A stretch of 64,000 nucleotides of DNA from Edaphobacter flagellatus (lineage in GTDB: Bacteria > Acidobacteriota > Terriglobia > Terriglobales > Acidobacteriaceae): contig NZ_CP073697.1 of the NCBI RefSeq assembly GCF_025264665.1, positions 3,639,501 to 3,703,500 of the forward strand, in the 5' to 3' direction. The position numbers were made by a program, and so were the translations under genes. Positions 34,301 to 44,427 of the stretch are shown piece after piece. The first letter of the stretch is position 1; every line of letters starts with the position of its first letter. Under the pieces are notes generated by a model. It saw nothing but the letters and a program-made list of their open reading frames with translations. It made no database searches and was not told the DNA's origin.

Positions 34301-35299
34301 CTACATTCCGGCAGGCTTTGGATTGGCCGGATCGAACTTTGCGATCTGGATCTTTTTGGCGAGCCCGAGCTTGGACATGACCCAGATGCCGTAGTAGTTG
34401 ATGTCGAACTCGTACCAGGCGAGTCCGTGACGCGCGCTGACGGGGTGGGCATGGTGGTTGTTGTGCCAGCCTTCGCCGCCGGTGAGAATGGCGACCCACC
34501 AGGAGTTGCGGGAGTCGTCGTGGGTTTCGAAGCGGCGCGAGCCCCAGAGGTGTGTGGCTGAGTTGACGAGCCAGGTGGCGTGCAGGCCGAGGGTGGTACG
34601 GAGGAAGGTTCCCCAGAGAACCATGCCGAGGGCTCCGACGACGCGGTGGCCGGGCGCCGCGAGAGCAGCGCCGAGGGCGATCTGAAGGAAGCCGGCGACG
34701 GTCAGCGGCAGCCAGTGGAACTTGGAGAGCCAGACGTGCATGGGATCGCGGGTGAGGTCGGGAGCGTAGCGGCCGAGGAGAGCGGTTTCGGAGTGCAGAG
34801 CGCGGCCGGAGATGATCCAGCCGGCGTGTGCCCACCAGGTGCCGTCGTGCGGGGTGTGCGGGTCGCCGTCGTGGTCGGAGTTCTGATGATGGACGCGGTG
34901 GGTGGCGACCCAGAAGATCGGTCCTCCCTCGAGCGCCATGGTGCCGCAGGCGGTGAGGAAGTATTCCATCCAGCGGGGGGTCTTATAGCCGCGGTGCGTG
35001 AGCAGGCGGTGATAGCACATGCCGATGCCGACATTGATTGCGAAGAAGTACATGACGACGGCGACAGCGAGATTGGTCCAGGAGAAGAAGAACAGCGCGG
35101 CGATGGCTCCGACGTGGAAGAGGCCCATGGCGATGGCGGTGATCCAGTTGATACGGCCTTCCTGGTGCTCGCGTCCCATGCGGAGGTCTTCGCGGACCTT
35201 GCGGCGTGTGCGTTCGGCGGCAGAAGTTGTGGTCTGCGTTAGATCGATGGCGGGATTCGCCTGGGAGATTTCTTCAGGGGTGATGAGGGAGGGGCTCAT
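34301..35299 (-). CDS. Membrane fatty-acid (acyl-CoA type) desaturase
   Basis: 332 residues. The three histidine boxes of delta-9 acyl desaturases are intact: HRLLTH (about residue 112), HRVHHQNSD (about 149) and HNNHHAHP (about 287), holding the di-iron centre. Four membrane helices lie around the first and second boxes (ITAIAMGLFHVGAIAALFFF, LAVAVVMYFFAINVGIGMCY, and the pair near 200-240). It introduces a cis double bond into acyl chains in the inner membrane, adjusting fluidity. It stands alone on the minus strand. Confidence 0.93.
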   Translation of the reverse strand: MSPSLITPEEISQANPAIDLTQTTTSAAERTRRKVREDLRMGREHQEGRINWITAIAMGLFHVGAIAALFFFSWTNLAVAVVMYFFAINVGIGMCYHRLLTHRGYKTPRWMEYFLTACGTMALEGGPIFWVATHRVHHQNSDHDGDPHTPHDGTWWAHAGWIISGRALHSETALLGRYAPDLTRDPMHVWLSKFHWLPLTVAGFLQIALGAALAAPGHRVVGALGMVLWGTFLRTTLGLHATWLVNSATHLWGSRRFETHDDSRNSWWVAILTGGEGWHNNHHAHPVSARHGLAWYEFDINYYGIWVMSKLGLAKKIQIAKFDPANPKPAGM

Positions 35300-35866
35300 G
35301 TGTCTTTGTCCGCTTCCTTGGAGCGTCTATCCTGAAGCTAACAGCGGTGCGGCCGGAGTGGGTGTAAGACTTTTGTAATGGCTGATGGCGTTCGATTTAC
35401 AGGCTGGGATGAGGCCAGAGTTGTATTGCGCGGCGGGGCGAAGCTGTGCGCTGGGAGGGAGAGGAACGCGGGCCGTGGGCGAGGGCGGAGGGCTGAGTTT
35501 TGAGGGCGGCTGGAAGCGCAACGAATCCGGTGCGATCTGCCATCTTACGGAGTGCGGAATGCGGCATTTGAGGACGTAGAGCAATGCAGTCGCGTTTCCC
35601 GAAGCGCATTTTTTTTATATTTTCTTGACATTCTTCCTGCAAAACCTCTGGTGCGGAGCACGGGGTTTCTATATAGTTGTCGGGCAAAACAAAACCACGG
35701 GACATGAATTTCGAGGCGCGGTTCAAGGCTGGAGTTAGGGTTGCTTGCCCTTTTTTCCGGGGTCGCTTCGGCCTGGTTGGACAGAGACAGAGGTTGTAAG
35801 AATCATGCCTCGATAAGTCGGCATGGAAGTGCCGCAGGTCTCAAGGGTTCTGACGAGGTGTGTGCG
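35300..35866. other. 567-bp intergenic region without a credible gene
   Basis: Open frames here have no recognisable family and no ribosome binding site. A TTGACA at 35625-35630 follows a T-rich tract and points towards the large gene at 35867; no convincing -10 is seen 17-18 bp downstream. Confidence 0.5.
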
Positions 35867-38800
35867 ATGAAGTCCCTTCTTCGTTCTCTCGCAGTCCTTT
35901 CAGCAGGCATGTTCTGCCTGCTCTCCTGCTCGCGTGTGGCCTGGACGCAGACGAGCTCCACGACGTCAACTCATCGCATTCCGAAGGCTGTGCCGGCGGG
36001 CCGGTCGGTGTCGCGTGCGACGGATGGCATTCTGATTCCTGGGCCGCTGCGGTCGTTTCTGCGCATGGCGGGCATCAGCCAGAAGATCTCTCCAGACGAT
36101 GTGCTGCCGCTGCTTGCACGCAATGTGTATATGCAGGGATATACACGTGCGCAGCCTACGGAGTTTCTGTTGCTGGTTGAGCGTTATGTGCAGCAGGCGC
36201 GTGAGCTGCAGATTCTGGCAGGTTCGCAGGGCACGATACACGTGAAGGGCTGCGAGGATGTGGGCACGCTGGTGCAGATACTGGGCTATCGGGTGACGGG
36301 AAACTGTCAGCAGAAGAGCCTGACGCTGGCGACGTCGAATCCGGATAGAGCGTTTCTGACGATCGATTCGGGATTTCCGCTGGTGACGCTGGAGGAGTCG
36401 CTACAGAAGGGCGTGCCGTTCGACTATGTCTATCCGTCGACGAAGGTGCCGGTGCTGCTGCATGAGTCGGACTGGCTGAGCATCAGCAGGAAAAAAACGT
36501 CGAGCGACCTGATTGATCTGTTGATGCGTGAGCCCGAGGTGGCGCGGTTGTACTGGGCGATGGCGCGCAACGATAGCGAGACGAACGATGCGCTGGCCAG
36601 GTCGGCAGGGTTGTACAAGCTGTCGTTGTCTGCGCCGGTGCTGGATTTTTACGGTAGCCAGATTGTGATTCGTTCGGGGAAGGTGCTGGTTCCGGGAGGA
36701 GATGCGGCGGAGCCGGTATGGAAGGAGCTGGTGGGAGCGAGCCCGGAGGCTTCGGGGGATTTTGTCCTGAAGCTGATCACGAAGGACAATGGCTGGCTGG
36801 CTGCGTATTTTGACGCGCTGGCGCGGGTGAATCAGAGACAGCGCGAGCACCTTACAGAGCCTGGGCGTTTGAAGCATGTGTATGAGGCGTTTCGTTCGCC
36901 GGACATCGACCCGGGTGCAACGGCGAGCGTGTTTCGTAGAGCGCCCGGGCTGCTCGTGCTGTTTACGCGGGTGGGATGGGATGCTGATGGACAGCCGCAT
37001 GTGCCTGGTGGTGTGGCGGTGTGGAAGGACATCCTGAATCAGAAGAGTGATTCGAAGCTGGTGCATACGTGGGCGAAGAGGTCGCATAACTGGACGACGG
37101 GCGATCAGGTGCTGGAAGCGATGGCCTCGCTGTCGAGGCTGGAGTCGGATACGGGGCCTCTGCAGAGCTATCTGACGATGTCGGAGATCGATGCGGGGCG
37201 TCCGGCGGAGAGGAGGCTTTCGGCGGAGACGGTGCGGCTGCTGGCGAGCCGGTTCCAGCGATTTGGAAGCTGGTACATGCTGTTCTCGGAGTTTCCGGAG
37301 CTGACGGATGAGTCGATCACGCGATTTATGAATGTTGCCGATGCGATTGGAGGCATCTCGAATCAGACGTTGCGCGGCAATGCCGTAGGAGCATTCCAGG
37401 CGAATGTCGGGCTGTGGCAGATTATGGCGCGGCAGGGTGAGATTCCGAAGGCCGAGCTGAACAGCTCGTGGCAGAGCATGGTGGGACCGTTCGCGCAGAT
37501 TGGATCGCCGTCGCAGTTGTTTGATGTGACGCGGGCTTCGCTGAGCAATCTGCTGGTGGCAGCGGCAGGCAAGCCGACAGTGACACAAGATGAGGTGGTG
37601 GAACTGCTGGCAGGGCCTGTGCAGCAGGGAGCTGAGGCGCAACGAACGCATCAGGAGATCGCGGATCGTATTCGCAACGTGCTTGAGGACCAGCGGCTGG
37701 TGTCGCTGGATACGCTGTTTGGTTTGGGCGATGGGTTTAGCGCCATGGCGGGCGGAGCGCCTGCTCCGGCGAACATGCTGGCTTTGGCCGGCGGGTTGCG
37801 CGAGTTTGAGATGCCGCGGCCGATCTTTACGAACAACGAGAAGATCACGTGGGCTCCAGGTGTTTATACGACGCATCATGCCGAGCTGCAGATCAAGACG
37901 GATCTGACGAAGATCATCAAGAGCTCCGGCAATAAGGCACAACTGGATGCGGCGCGAGGACAGCTGACACCGTTTTTGCGCGACACGCTGGTAGGGCTGA
38001 ACTATGCATACTACGAGCCGCCCGGCGCGCAGGTGCTGCATAACAATTCTCTCTTTGTGCGATCGCACGATTTTTCGGGAATTTCTGTCGTGACTTCAGA
38101 GCGGTACTGGCAGGCTCCAGAGCTGATGGGGGTAGGTACGCCAGCAGGCGGAGGCGCGTACCTGATGGGTTCGCTGGCCGACCTGCCGTATGCGTTGGCA
38201 TCGACGGAGCAGGACTTTATCGCTCCGGAAAATGTGCAGGCGTTGATATGGAAGGAACTGGTGCCAGACCTGATGGTTTCGGCAACGGTGCCGCGATGGT
38301 GGAGTGTGACGCCGAGCGAGCTGCATGCAGTAGCGCTGTATCAGCGATCGGGCGAGGAGCTGCTGTCTGCTGCGGCTGCGAATGCGGAACTGCGCGGGCA
38401 GGTGACGACCATCCTCGCGGACAGAATGGCTCCGCAGCGTCTTGAGGCGCTGAACCAATCGCTGGCGGATGGTGAGGATGCGGTGGCGGTGTTGTCGCAG
38501 ACCATGCCTGCAGACACGTTCTATCTGGCAGCAGAGTTCCGGCGGCGGTATCCGGCACAGGCAGCGTCGTACGGTACAGCGAGTAAGCAGTTGGAAGCGT
38601 TGCGAATGCAGGACCCGGAGGAGACTTCGCCGGAGAGACTGGCGCGCGATTTTGGCGTGCCGCATCCGGTACTGACGCGCAGCTATGCGTCGGAGCTGCT
38701 TTATGTGAAGCCGTTCCCATCGTTTGGCGGAGAGTCGAGCCGGCTGTTTGGCGAATCGTGGGAGTCAAACAATCTTTACTGGGCACGGCTGGTGGATGAG

Positions 38801-39034
38801 AAGGGATATGCACCGGCGACGCTGAATCATCTGGTGCCGGAGCTGACGCGGAGGATGACGGCGAAGATCTTTGCCACTGATCTTGAAGACTGGCCAGCGT
38901 TGAATCGAGCGATGCACGAGGCAGGGGACGAGTTTCTGCAAGGCAAGATCGCTCCGCTGCCGACTACTACGAATTCGGCATTACGCAGCACAGAAGAGAT
39001 GCGGCCCGAGTCCGCGATTGGAGGAGTACGGTGA
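35867..39034 (+). CDS. Large secreted protein of unknown function, coupled to a VWFA-related protein
   Basis: 1055 residues from ATG 35867 (GAGG about 8 bp upstream); the frame is open to 35741. A signal or lipoprotein-like N-terminus (SLAVLSAGMFCLLSCSRVAW, possible lipobox LLSC) is followed by about 1000 residues without membrane helices or recognisable motifs. The body seems alpha-helical and repetitive in composition (many RLLA, LLVAAAG, LQ..L.. stretches), with DVLPLLARNVYMQGYTRAQP near the start. I recognise it only as a type of conserved acidobacterial hypothetical. Its stop overlaps the start of the VWFA-related gene by 4 bp (GTGA), so the two are translated together and probably act together in the periplasm. 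Confidence 0.8.
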   Translation: MKSLLRSLAVLSAGMFCLLSCSRVAWTQTSSTTSTHRIPKAVPAGRSVSRATDGILIPGPLRSFLRMAGISQKISPDDVLPLLARNVYMQGYTRAQPTEFLLLVERYVQQARELQILAGSQGTIHVKGCEDVGTLVQILGYRVTGNCQQKSLTLATSNPDRAFLTIDSGFPLVTLEESLQKGVPFDYVYPSTKVPVLLHESDWLSISRKKTSSDLIDLLMREPEVARLYWAMARNDSETNDALARSAGLYKLSLSAPVLDFYGSQIVIRSGKVLVPGGDAAEPVWKELVGASPEASGDFVLKLITKDNGWLAAYFDALARVNQRQREHLTEPGRLKHVYEAFRSPDIDPGATASVFRRAPGLLVLFTRVGWDADGQPHVPGGVAVWKDILNQKSDSKLVHTWAKRSHNWTTGDQVLEAMASLSRLESDTGPLQSYLTMSEIDAGRPAERRLSAETVRLLASRFQRFGSWYMLFSEFPELTDESITRFMNVADAIGGISNQTLRGNAVGAFQANVGLWQIMARQGEIPKAELNSSWQSMVGPFAQIGSPSQLFDVTRASLSNLLVAAAGKPTVTQDEVVELLAGPVQQGAEAQRTHQEIADRIRNVLEDQRLVSLDTLFGLGDGFSAMAGGAPAPANMLALAGGLREFEMPRPIFTNNEKITWAPGVYTTHHAELQIKTDLTKIIKSSGNKAQLDAARGQLTPFLRDTLVGLNYAYYEPPGAQVLHNNSLFVRSHDFSGISVVTSERYWQAPELMGVGTPAGGGAYLMGSLADLPYALASTEQDFIAPENVQALIWKELVPDLMVSATVPRWWSVTPSELHAVALYQRSGEELLSAAAANAELRGQVTTILADRMAPQRLEALNQSLADGEDAVAVLSQTMPADTFYLAAEFRRRYPAQAASYGTASKQLEALRMQDPEETSPERLARDFGVPHPVLTRSYASELLYVKPFPSFGGESSRLFGESWESNNLYWARLVDEKGYAPATLNHLVPELTRRMTAKIFATDLEDWPALNRAMHEAGDEFLQGKIAPLPTTTNSALRSTEEMRPESAIGGVR

Positions 39035-40113
39035 GAAAATCTGCTTTCCCTATGCTTCTATTGTTATCCCTGGTGTTGCTGAGCGGACCGCGGAGAACTG
39101 CGGCGCAGGATGATTCGCGCATCACGGTCAACGTTGTGCTGGTTCAGTTGAACATTGCCGTCACCGATCGGAAAGGAAACTATGTGACCGGGCTGAAGCC
39201 GGAGGATTTTGTCATTACGGAAGACAAAATTCCGGAGAAGATCGCGACGTTTGAAGAGGGCAATGAGCCGACGACGCGTTTGGTGATGAGCGGACCGGAG
39301 GGCAGGATGATCTCGCAGCCGGTTATTCCGGAGTCCGTAAGACAGAGTGAGAATGGAACGGCGGTCACGACTGGGTCGGGGCAGGGGATTACGGGTGCGA
39401 ACGTGTTTATTCTGTTCGACACGAGCAACTATATGTATCGCGGCTTTGTGTTTGCGCAGGATTCGATTGCAGATTTCATCCGTTCGCTGGAAGGCGTAAG
39501 CAGCGTGGCTTTTTATTCGTACAGCCGCGATCTATCGCGTGCCGTTCCGCTAACGCCGGAGCGACAGACGGTGCTGCGGGGTGTGCGGAGCACGGTGGCG
39601 GGAGATGATGCTGCACTTTACAACAGTCTTTTGCTTACGGTGAAGGATGCGGCGCGCTTGACGGGCCGCAAGGCGATCGTGGTGTTTTCGAACGGGCCCG
39701 ACAATGCGAGCCTGGTGCCGCCGGAGGATGTCGCGGAGCTGGCGCAATCAACGGGGACGATCATTTATATGATCAGCACGCGGGATGCGCAGGCCGAGCC
39801 GATCTCGACGGCGGTCTTCGAGCGCATGAGCAAGGCGACGGGAGGCAAGGCATATTTCGCGAAGAGCTGGAAGGATGAGAAGGACGCCTTTGCATCGATT
39901 CGCGAGGATCTGGCGCATCTGTATTCGCTGAGCTATTATCCGGCGGCGAATCCGAACCGTGGGTGGCGAAGCATCTCGGTGAAGCTGGTGGGCGAGGCTG
40001 CGCAGAAGTATCGCATTCGTACGAGAGATGGGTATCGCGTGCTGAAACCGGCGCAGGTTGCGACGGCGGGACCGGCTCCGGTGGCGGCTTCGTCGGAGGG
40101 GATCCCGCAGTAG
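39031..40113 (+). CDS. VWFA-related domain protein (acidobacterial type)
   Basis: 360 residues with a signal peptide (FPMLLLLSLVLLSGPRRTAA). The opening ITVNVVLVQLNIAVTDRKGN YVTGLKPEDFVITED is the hallmark of the VWFA-related family abundant in Acidobacteria. The VWA fold follows from about 130 with VFILFDTSNYM (a divergent MIDAS: D-x-S-x-Y instead of D-x-S-x-S), ALYNSLLLTVKDAARLTGRK and IVVFSNGPDN. A Pro/Ala tail ends it. It likely binds partner proteins in the periplasm; the coupled 1055-residue protein is the obvious candidate. Confidence 0.9.
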   Translation: MRKSAFPMLLLLSLVLLSGPRRTAAQDDSRITVNVVLVQLNIAVTDRKGNYVTGLKPEDFVITEDKIPEKIATFEEGNEPTTRLVMSGPEGRMISQPVIPESVRQSENGTAVTTGSGQGITGANVFILFDTSNYMYRGFVFAQDSIADFIRSLEGVSSVAFYSYSRDLSRAVPLTPERQTVLRGVRSTVAGDDAALYNSLLLTVKDAARLTGRKAIVVFSNGPDNASLVPPEDVAELAQSTGTIIYMISTRDAQAEPISTAVFERMSKATGGKAYFAKSWKDEKDAFASIREDLAHLYSLSYYPAANPNRGWRSISVKLVGEAAQKYRIRTRDGYRVLKPAQVATAGPAPVAASSEGIPQ

Positions 40114-40128
40114 CAGGTGAGGAAGGCG

Positions 40129-41088
40129 TCAGGGTTGAAAGATGAGGCGAGTGTGCTCGCCTGAAGTATTCCAGAGCGCTTCGACATCTTTGAGTGCGAC
40201 GGGCCGAATGTTTGCCTGAAAGGGCTGCGCTGCCGAAGCCGCGAAAAATTCGGCGAGAGAACGAAAGATTTCTTCCATAGAAGCGCTGCCGAAGCCGCTG
40301 CCAAGAAGCTCGAGCCCGGAGCTGCGCAGTGTTGCCGCAGGCAATGTGATGGTAGGGCCAGCGCTGCCGCCGATCTGAACGTAACGCACACGCGGGGCGC
40401 TGTGCTGCAGGCCCTTACGCGCGATGGCTTCCAAGACGGCTTCTGCGGGTTCTCCCCAGAGATAATCGAGGACGATGTCGATTCCTGTTTCGGTCCACTC
40501 TTTGCGCAGAGCCTCGATGAGGGCGTTGCGATCCTGTTGCAGCGAGATTACGGAGTCGGCGCCGAGGGAATGCAGCGCATCGAAATTGACGTTGCGTCCC
40601 ACGGCGACGATGTGGCGTGCACCGAGGCGCTTCGCGATCTGGATGGCCAGTTGGCCGGCAGAGCCGGTTGCGCCGAGGATAAGAACACTTTCGCCGGAAA
40701 TAAACTTTGCTCGTTCTTTGAGAGCTACCCAGGAGGACATTCCCGGGTTAGCGGTTGCGGCAACGACATTGCTGTCGCAACTGCCGGGCAGGGGAACCAG
40801 AAAATCTTTGCGCGTCACGGTGCGCTCGGCAAAGGAGCCAAAGGGGCTGCGTGCCACGCCGAAGTAGACGCGAGTGCCGTCCTCAAGATGGCCTACGCCA
40901 TCTACGCCGGGGACGAAGGGAAGTACACCGGTGCTGCCATAGTGGCTTCCGTTTGCGAGCGATTTAACGATGGGGTGAAGGCCGGCAGCGACGACACGAA
41001 CGATGAGCTCGCCTTCTGCGGCAGTGGGATCGTTGAAGGTGGTATAGCGTGGCGGCGTGCTGAAGGATTCGACGACGGCTGCGTTCAC
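40129..41088 (-). CDS. Zinc-free medium-chain alcohol dehydrogenase / quinone oxidoreductase-like protein
   Basis: 319 residues. Nucleotide-binding motif LILGATGSAGQLAIQIAKRLGA (GxTGxxG-like, about 140-160) and the MDR-type N-terminal GroES-like fold (VRVVAAGLHPIVKSLANGSH, PGVDGVGHLEDGTRVYF). The catalytic zinc Cys/His ligands of alcohol dehydrogenases are absent, fitting quinone-oxidoreductase members that reduce activated double bonds or quinones with NADPH. It is the last of three minus-strand genes after GH95 and a small membrane protein; a functional link is not evident. Confidence 0.88.
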   Translation of the reverse strand: MNAAVVESFSTPPRYTTFNDPTAAEGELIVRVVAAGLHPIVKSLANGSHYGSTGVLPFVPGVDGVGHLEDGTRVYFGVARSPFGSFAERTVTRKDFLVPLPGSCDSNVVAATANPGMSSWVALKERAKFISGESVLILGATGSAGQLAIQIAKRLGARHIVAVGRNVNFDALHSLGADSVISLQQDRNALIEALRKEWTETGIDIVLDYLWGEPAEAVLEAIARKGLQHSAPRVRYVQIGGSAGPTITLPAATLRSSGLELLGSGFGSASMEEIFRSLAEFFAASAAQPFQANIRPVALKDVEALWNTSGEHTRLIFQP

Positions 41089-41136
41089 TGGAAGGCTCTC
41101 CCTTGAGACATCTTCTGATGTCGTAGAGCCTGCAGT

Positions 41137-41373
41137 CTACTCGCCTTCTGTGAAGTAGCAGCGCAGGAGGCCGCAGGCGACGGCCATGAGAGCTCCGACC
41201 AGCATCAGGATGGGAGCGAGAGATGCCTTCTCGATGATGTACGGGAGCAGGAAGAGGGCTACGCCTGCATACATCAGGACCGTCAGAAGCATTCTTGCTG
41301 TTTGGCGATGCACGCCGTCGGGCTCCCGAGTCATATTCGGAGTCATCCGAGGATGAAAACTCCGTCCGGACAT
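41137..41373 (-). CDS. Small two-helix membrane protein, unknown
   Basis: 78 residues. A charged N-terminus is followed by two helices, LLTVLMYAGVALFLLPYII and ILMLVGALMAVACGLLRCYF. No family recognised. Several ATG codons near the 5' end (residues 10 and 14) make the start uncertain and no strong ribosome binding site picks one. It fits the gap between GH95 and the reductase. Confidence 0.5.
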   Translation of the reverse strand: MSGRSFHPRMTPNMTREPDGVHRQTARMLLTVLMYAGVALFLLPYIIEKASLAPILMLVGALMAVACGLLRCYFTEGE

Positions 41374-41436
41374 ATATACCCGTAAGGTTTGACGTATCGC
41401 AAGATGGTTTTGCGCGAACGGCGGTTGGCTGGTGCG

Positions 41437-43989
41437 TCAGGCAAACCGGACGGTGAAGGTTTCGCCGGCGCGCATGGGAAGAATGAGCTCGCCGGGGTTC
41501 TCGCTGGGTATGGGTTGGGTGGTGGTAGGCGAGATGGAGGCGATGTGCTGTCCCTTTGGAGCCAGAATGTGGTGGGTGAGGTCGAGGCGTGCGCGCAGGG
41601 TGGCCACAGTCGCTTTGCCGTTCTCCCATTCGAGGTCGATCTCAAGGCCGCCGCGTGCGCGCAGGCCGCGGAAGGTGCCGGTGCTCCAGGCTTTAGGGAG
41701 TGCGGGCAAAAGTCGGATGATGTTTGCCGGAGACTCTACACCGCGCTGCATGGAGTTGCCTGATCCTCCAGCATGCGATTGGAGGAGCATTTCGACCATG
41801 CCTGTCGGGCCGCCGAGGTTGCCGTCTATCTGGAAGGGGGAGTTTGGTTTCACCCCGCAGATGTCGAAGAGATTGCCGCGCGTGGAATCGGCGAGGAGAC
41901 GCGTAAGGCTTTCGTAAGCGGCTTCGCCGTCTTCGAGGCGAGCCATGCAGCAAACGATCCATGCACGAGACCAGCCGGTGCTTCCACCACCAGCGGCGAG
42001 TCTGCGATCAAGCGTGACACGTGCGGCCTTTGCCAGCTCCGGTGTTCGATGCGGCGTGATCTGGTCTTCGGGGAAGAGCGCGAAGAGGTGAGAGATGTGG
42101 CGGTGGCCGGGCTCGTTTTCTGCGTAGTCGGCCTGCCACTCCTGAAGATTGCCAGCCTTGCCGATCTGAAAGGGAGGGAGCTTGATGAGGGCGAGGCGCG
42201 CGCGGTTGTGCAACTCGGCGTCGGCGGTAGCATCCCACTCTGGCGTGGTAGCCAGGACAGAGGCGGCTTGCAGAAGACGTGTGAGTACGGCACGCACGAT
42301 CTCGATATCCATCGTGGGAGCCATGCAGACATTGTGCGCTGTGCCGTCGGGCAGTTTGTACTTGTTCTCGGGCGAGCAGGATGGGCCCGTCACAAATTTT
42401 TCGGTGGCAGGGTCGGTGACCATGTAGTCGAGAAGAAAGAGAGCATTCTCTCGGAGGACAGGGTAGCCGCGTTCGCGCAGGAAGGTGGCATTGCCGGTGT
42501 AGTCGTAGTGGTCCCACAGATGCAGCGAGAGCCAGGCGGCGCCCATGGGCCATACGCCTCCGCCGAGAGCATCGACGGGGACGCAGTCTCCCCACACGTC
42601 GGTGTTGTGATGGGTGACCATGCCGCGTGCGTTGTAGTAGTGCTGCGCTGTGGTGCGGCCGGGAGTTCGTGTGTGGTCGATGAGATCGAAGAGCGGCGCA
42701 TGGAGCTCGGAGAGATTTGCTCGCTCGGCCAGCCAGTAGATCATCTGAATATTGATGTTGATGGTGTACTTCGATCCCCAGGGCGGATCGACCGATTCGT
42801 TCCAGATGCCTTGCAGATTGGCGGCTATCGTTCCGGTACGGGAGCTGCCGATCAGCATGTAGCGGCCGAACTGGAAGTAGATGCCAAGTAGTCCCAGGTC
42901 TTCGCCACCGGCTTTGATTTTGGCGAGGCGTTTGTCCGTTGCGATGCCGGCATTCGGATCGGCAGCTGGATTGGTGCTTCCGATCGTGATCGAGGCACGA
43001 CGGAAAAGACGCTGATGATCGGCGATGTGCCGCGCGCGCAGGTCGGCATACGGTCTGGCCGCGGCACCGAGAAGATTGTTGGTGACAGCCTGGTGCATGG
43101 CAGCTTCGCCTGCCTGATAACGCAGGTTTGTCGCGCAGTCGATGAAGAGCGTGACCGCCGTTGCTTTGGAGACGGTGAGTGCACCTTCCTGTGTGGAGGT
43201 GGTTCCGTCGGTGGAGACGGCCAGTAGCTCGGCATAATATTTGACGCCAACTTGCCGCTCTTTAATGGGAAGTCCCGGGTTGTCGTTGACGGGAAGCGCT
43301 TCGCCGGAGAGTGTCAGGCGATTTTGTGCAATGGCCGCGGTCTTGAAGTTGGCAGGTCGATCCAACGTTGCGCGGAAGCTGATCTTACCGGGGCGGCTGG
43401 CGGTGAGGCGGATGACGATAGCTTGATCGGGCTGCGAGGCGAAGACCTCGCGACGGTAGTTGACGTCTTGATGCGTGAAGGTGGTTGTGACGATGGCGGT
43501 GTCGAGGTTTAGCTCAAGCCGATAGTTGGCGGTGTCGGTTATATCGCCGAAGTCGAGATGAAGATCACCGAGCGTCTGATAGCAGGGAAGACGTCGTGGA
43601 ACAGCGAGGAAGTCTGTGAGAACCAATGCCTCGGCTTCAGCGATGCGGCCTGCAAAGAGGAGCTGGCGCATCTTCTGGACAGTGATATTGCCGACGGGGT
43701 TATTGCGATCGCGCACCTCGCCGTCCCAGATGGACTCTTCGTTGAGCTGAATGCGCTCCTTGCCGGGCTGGCCAAAAACGCAGGCTCCGAGACGTCCGTT
43801 TCCGACGGGCAGAGAGTCTGGCCAGGATGCGGCGGGTTGATCGAAGAAGAGTTTGTATGGAGTGGACTCATCCTCTGTTGCCTGACCCTGCGCGGCCTGC
43901 ATCGCCCAGCCCAGTGCGCCGGGCTGCGTGGCAGCAGCCGCTGCGGCGGAGGTCGCCAGAAATCGGCGACGGGTGGTGAGGTTCTGCAT
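41437..43989 (-). CDS. Glycoside hydrolase family 95 (alpha-L-fucosidase-like)
   Basis: 850 residues with a Tat-type signal (TTRRRFLATSAAAAAA). GH95 features in order: LPVGNGRLGACVFGQPGKE and IQLNEESIWDG in the N-terminal beta domain, YQTLGDLHLDFG, the barrel segment GTIAANLQGIWNESVDPPWG then SKYTININIQMIYWLAERAN, HHNTDVWGDCVPVDALGGGVWPMGAAW, and GPSCSPENKY, RHISHLFALFPEDQI, GWSRAWIVC, NLFDICGVKPNSPFQIDGNLGG. These carry the substrate-binding and catalytic residues of inverting fucosidases. Folded export through Tat suggests periplasmic action on fucosylated glycans. It stands apart from the LacI regulon. Confidence 0.93.
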   Translation of the reverse strand: MQNLTTRRRFLATSAAAAAATQPGALGWAMQAAQGQATEDESTPYKLFFDQPAASWPDSLPVGNGRLGACVFGQPGKERIQLNEESIWDGEVRDRNNPVGNITVQKMRQLLFAGRIAEAEALVLTDFLAVPRRLPCYQTLGDLHLDFGDITDTANYRLELNLDTAIVTTTFTHQDVNYRREVFASQPDQAIVIRLTASRPGKISFRATLDRPANFKTAAIAQNRLTLSGEALPVNDNPGLPIKERQVGVKYYAELLAVSTDGTTSTQEGALTVSKATAVTLFIDCATNLRYQAGEAAMHQAVTNNLLGAAARPYADLRARHIADHQRLFRRASITIGSTNPAADPNAGIATDKRLAKIKAGGEDLGLLGIYFQFGRYMLIGSSRTGTIAANLQGIWNESVDPPWGSKYTININIQMIYWLAERANLSELHAPLFDLIDHTRTPGRTTAQHYYNARGMVTHHNTDVWGDCVPVDALGGGVWPMGAAWLSLHLWDHYDYTGNATFLRERGYPVLRENALFLLDYMVTDPATEKFVTGPSCSPENKYKLPDGTAHNVCMAPTMDIEIVRAVLTRLLQAASVLATTPEWDATADAELHNRARLALIKLPPFQIGKAGNLQEWQADYAENEPGHRHISHLFALFPEDQITPHRTPELAKAARVTLDRRLAAGGGSTGWSRAWIVCCMARLEDGEAAYESLTRLLADSTRGNLFDICGVKPNSPFQIDGNLGGPTGMVEMLLQSHAGGSGNSMQRGVESPANIIRLLPALPKAWSTGTFRGLRARGGLEIDLEWENGKATVATLRARLDLTHHILAPKGQHIASISPTTTQPIPSENPGELILPMRAGETFTVRFA

Positions 43990-44292
43990 GATTCAAGCTC
44001 CTGAAGTTGGATCCGGTGACGTGCTTCCGGATGATATCTGCAAGTAATGATAGAGCCAGCAAGTGGAGACAGCTCTGAAGATCATAAGCAGACTGCACGG
44101 ATCATTCTAGGCTGAGTGCGTGCTTTTCAAGATTTTTACTGTCGAAAGTAAAATATCAAATGTGGAATTCTGCTGTCGTGAATGTTACTGATCCTAACCA
44201 TCGGGAAGGCTTGTGATGTTTTGACCGTAAGGCAGCAATTTGCTATAACTGAATACATCGTAGCGCGTTTCCTCAACGGGCTCTAAAGATGT
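43990..44292. other. 303-bp intergenic region
   Basis: It contains the upstream region of GH95 and of tRNA-Asn. I see no palindrome of either LacI type, no credible reading frame and no hairpin of note; a short AT-rich stretch around 44140-44165 is the only compositional change. Confidence 0.5.
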
Positions 44293-44367
<75 letters not shown>

Positions 44368-44427
44368 AATAAATCAAGCAATTACAAAACCTCCTCTCCT
44401 AGACTTCACCAAATTTCACCAAATTGC

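Noticed and set aside
36401..38068. 555-codon open frame on the minus strand
   Set aside because: Antisense shadow of the 1055-residue coupled gene; composition is Arg/Gln/His-rich with no domain.
41773..42891. 372-codon open frame on the plus strand
   Set aside because: Antisense to GH95, which has all family motifs.
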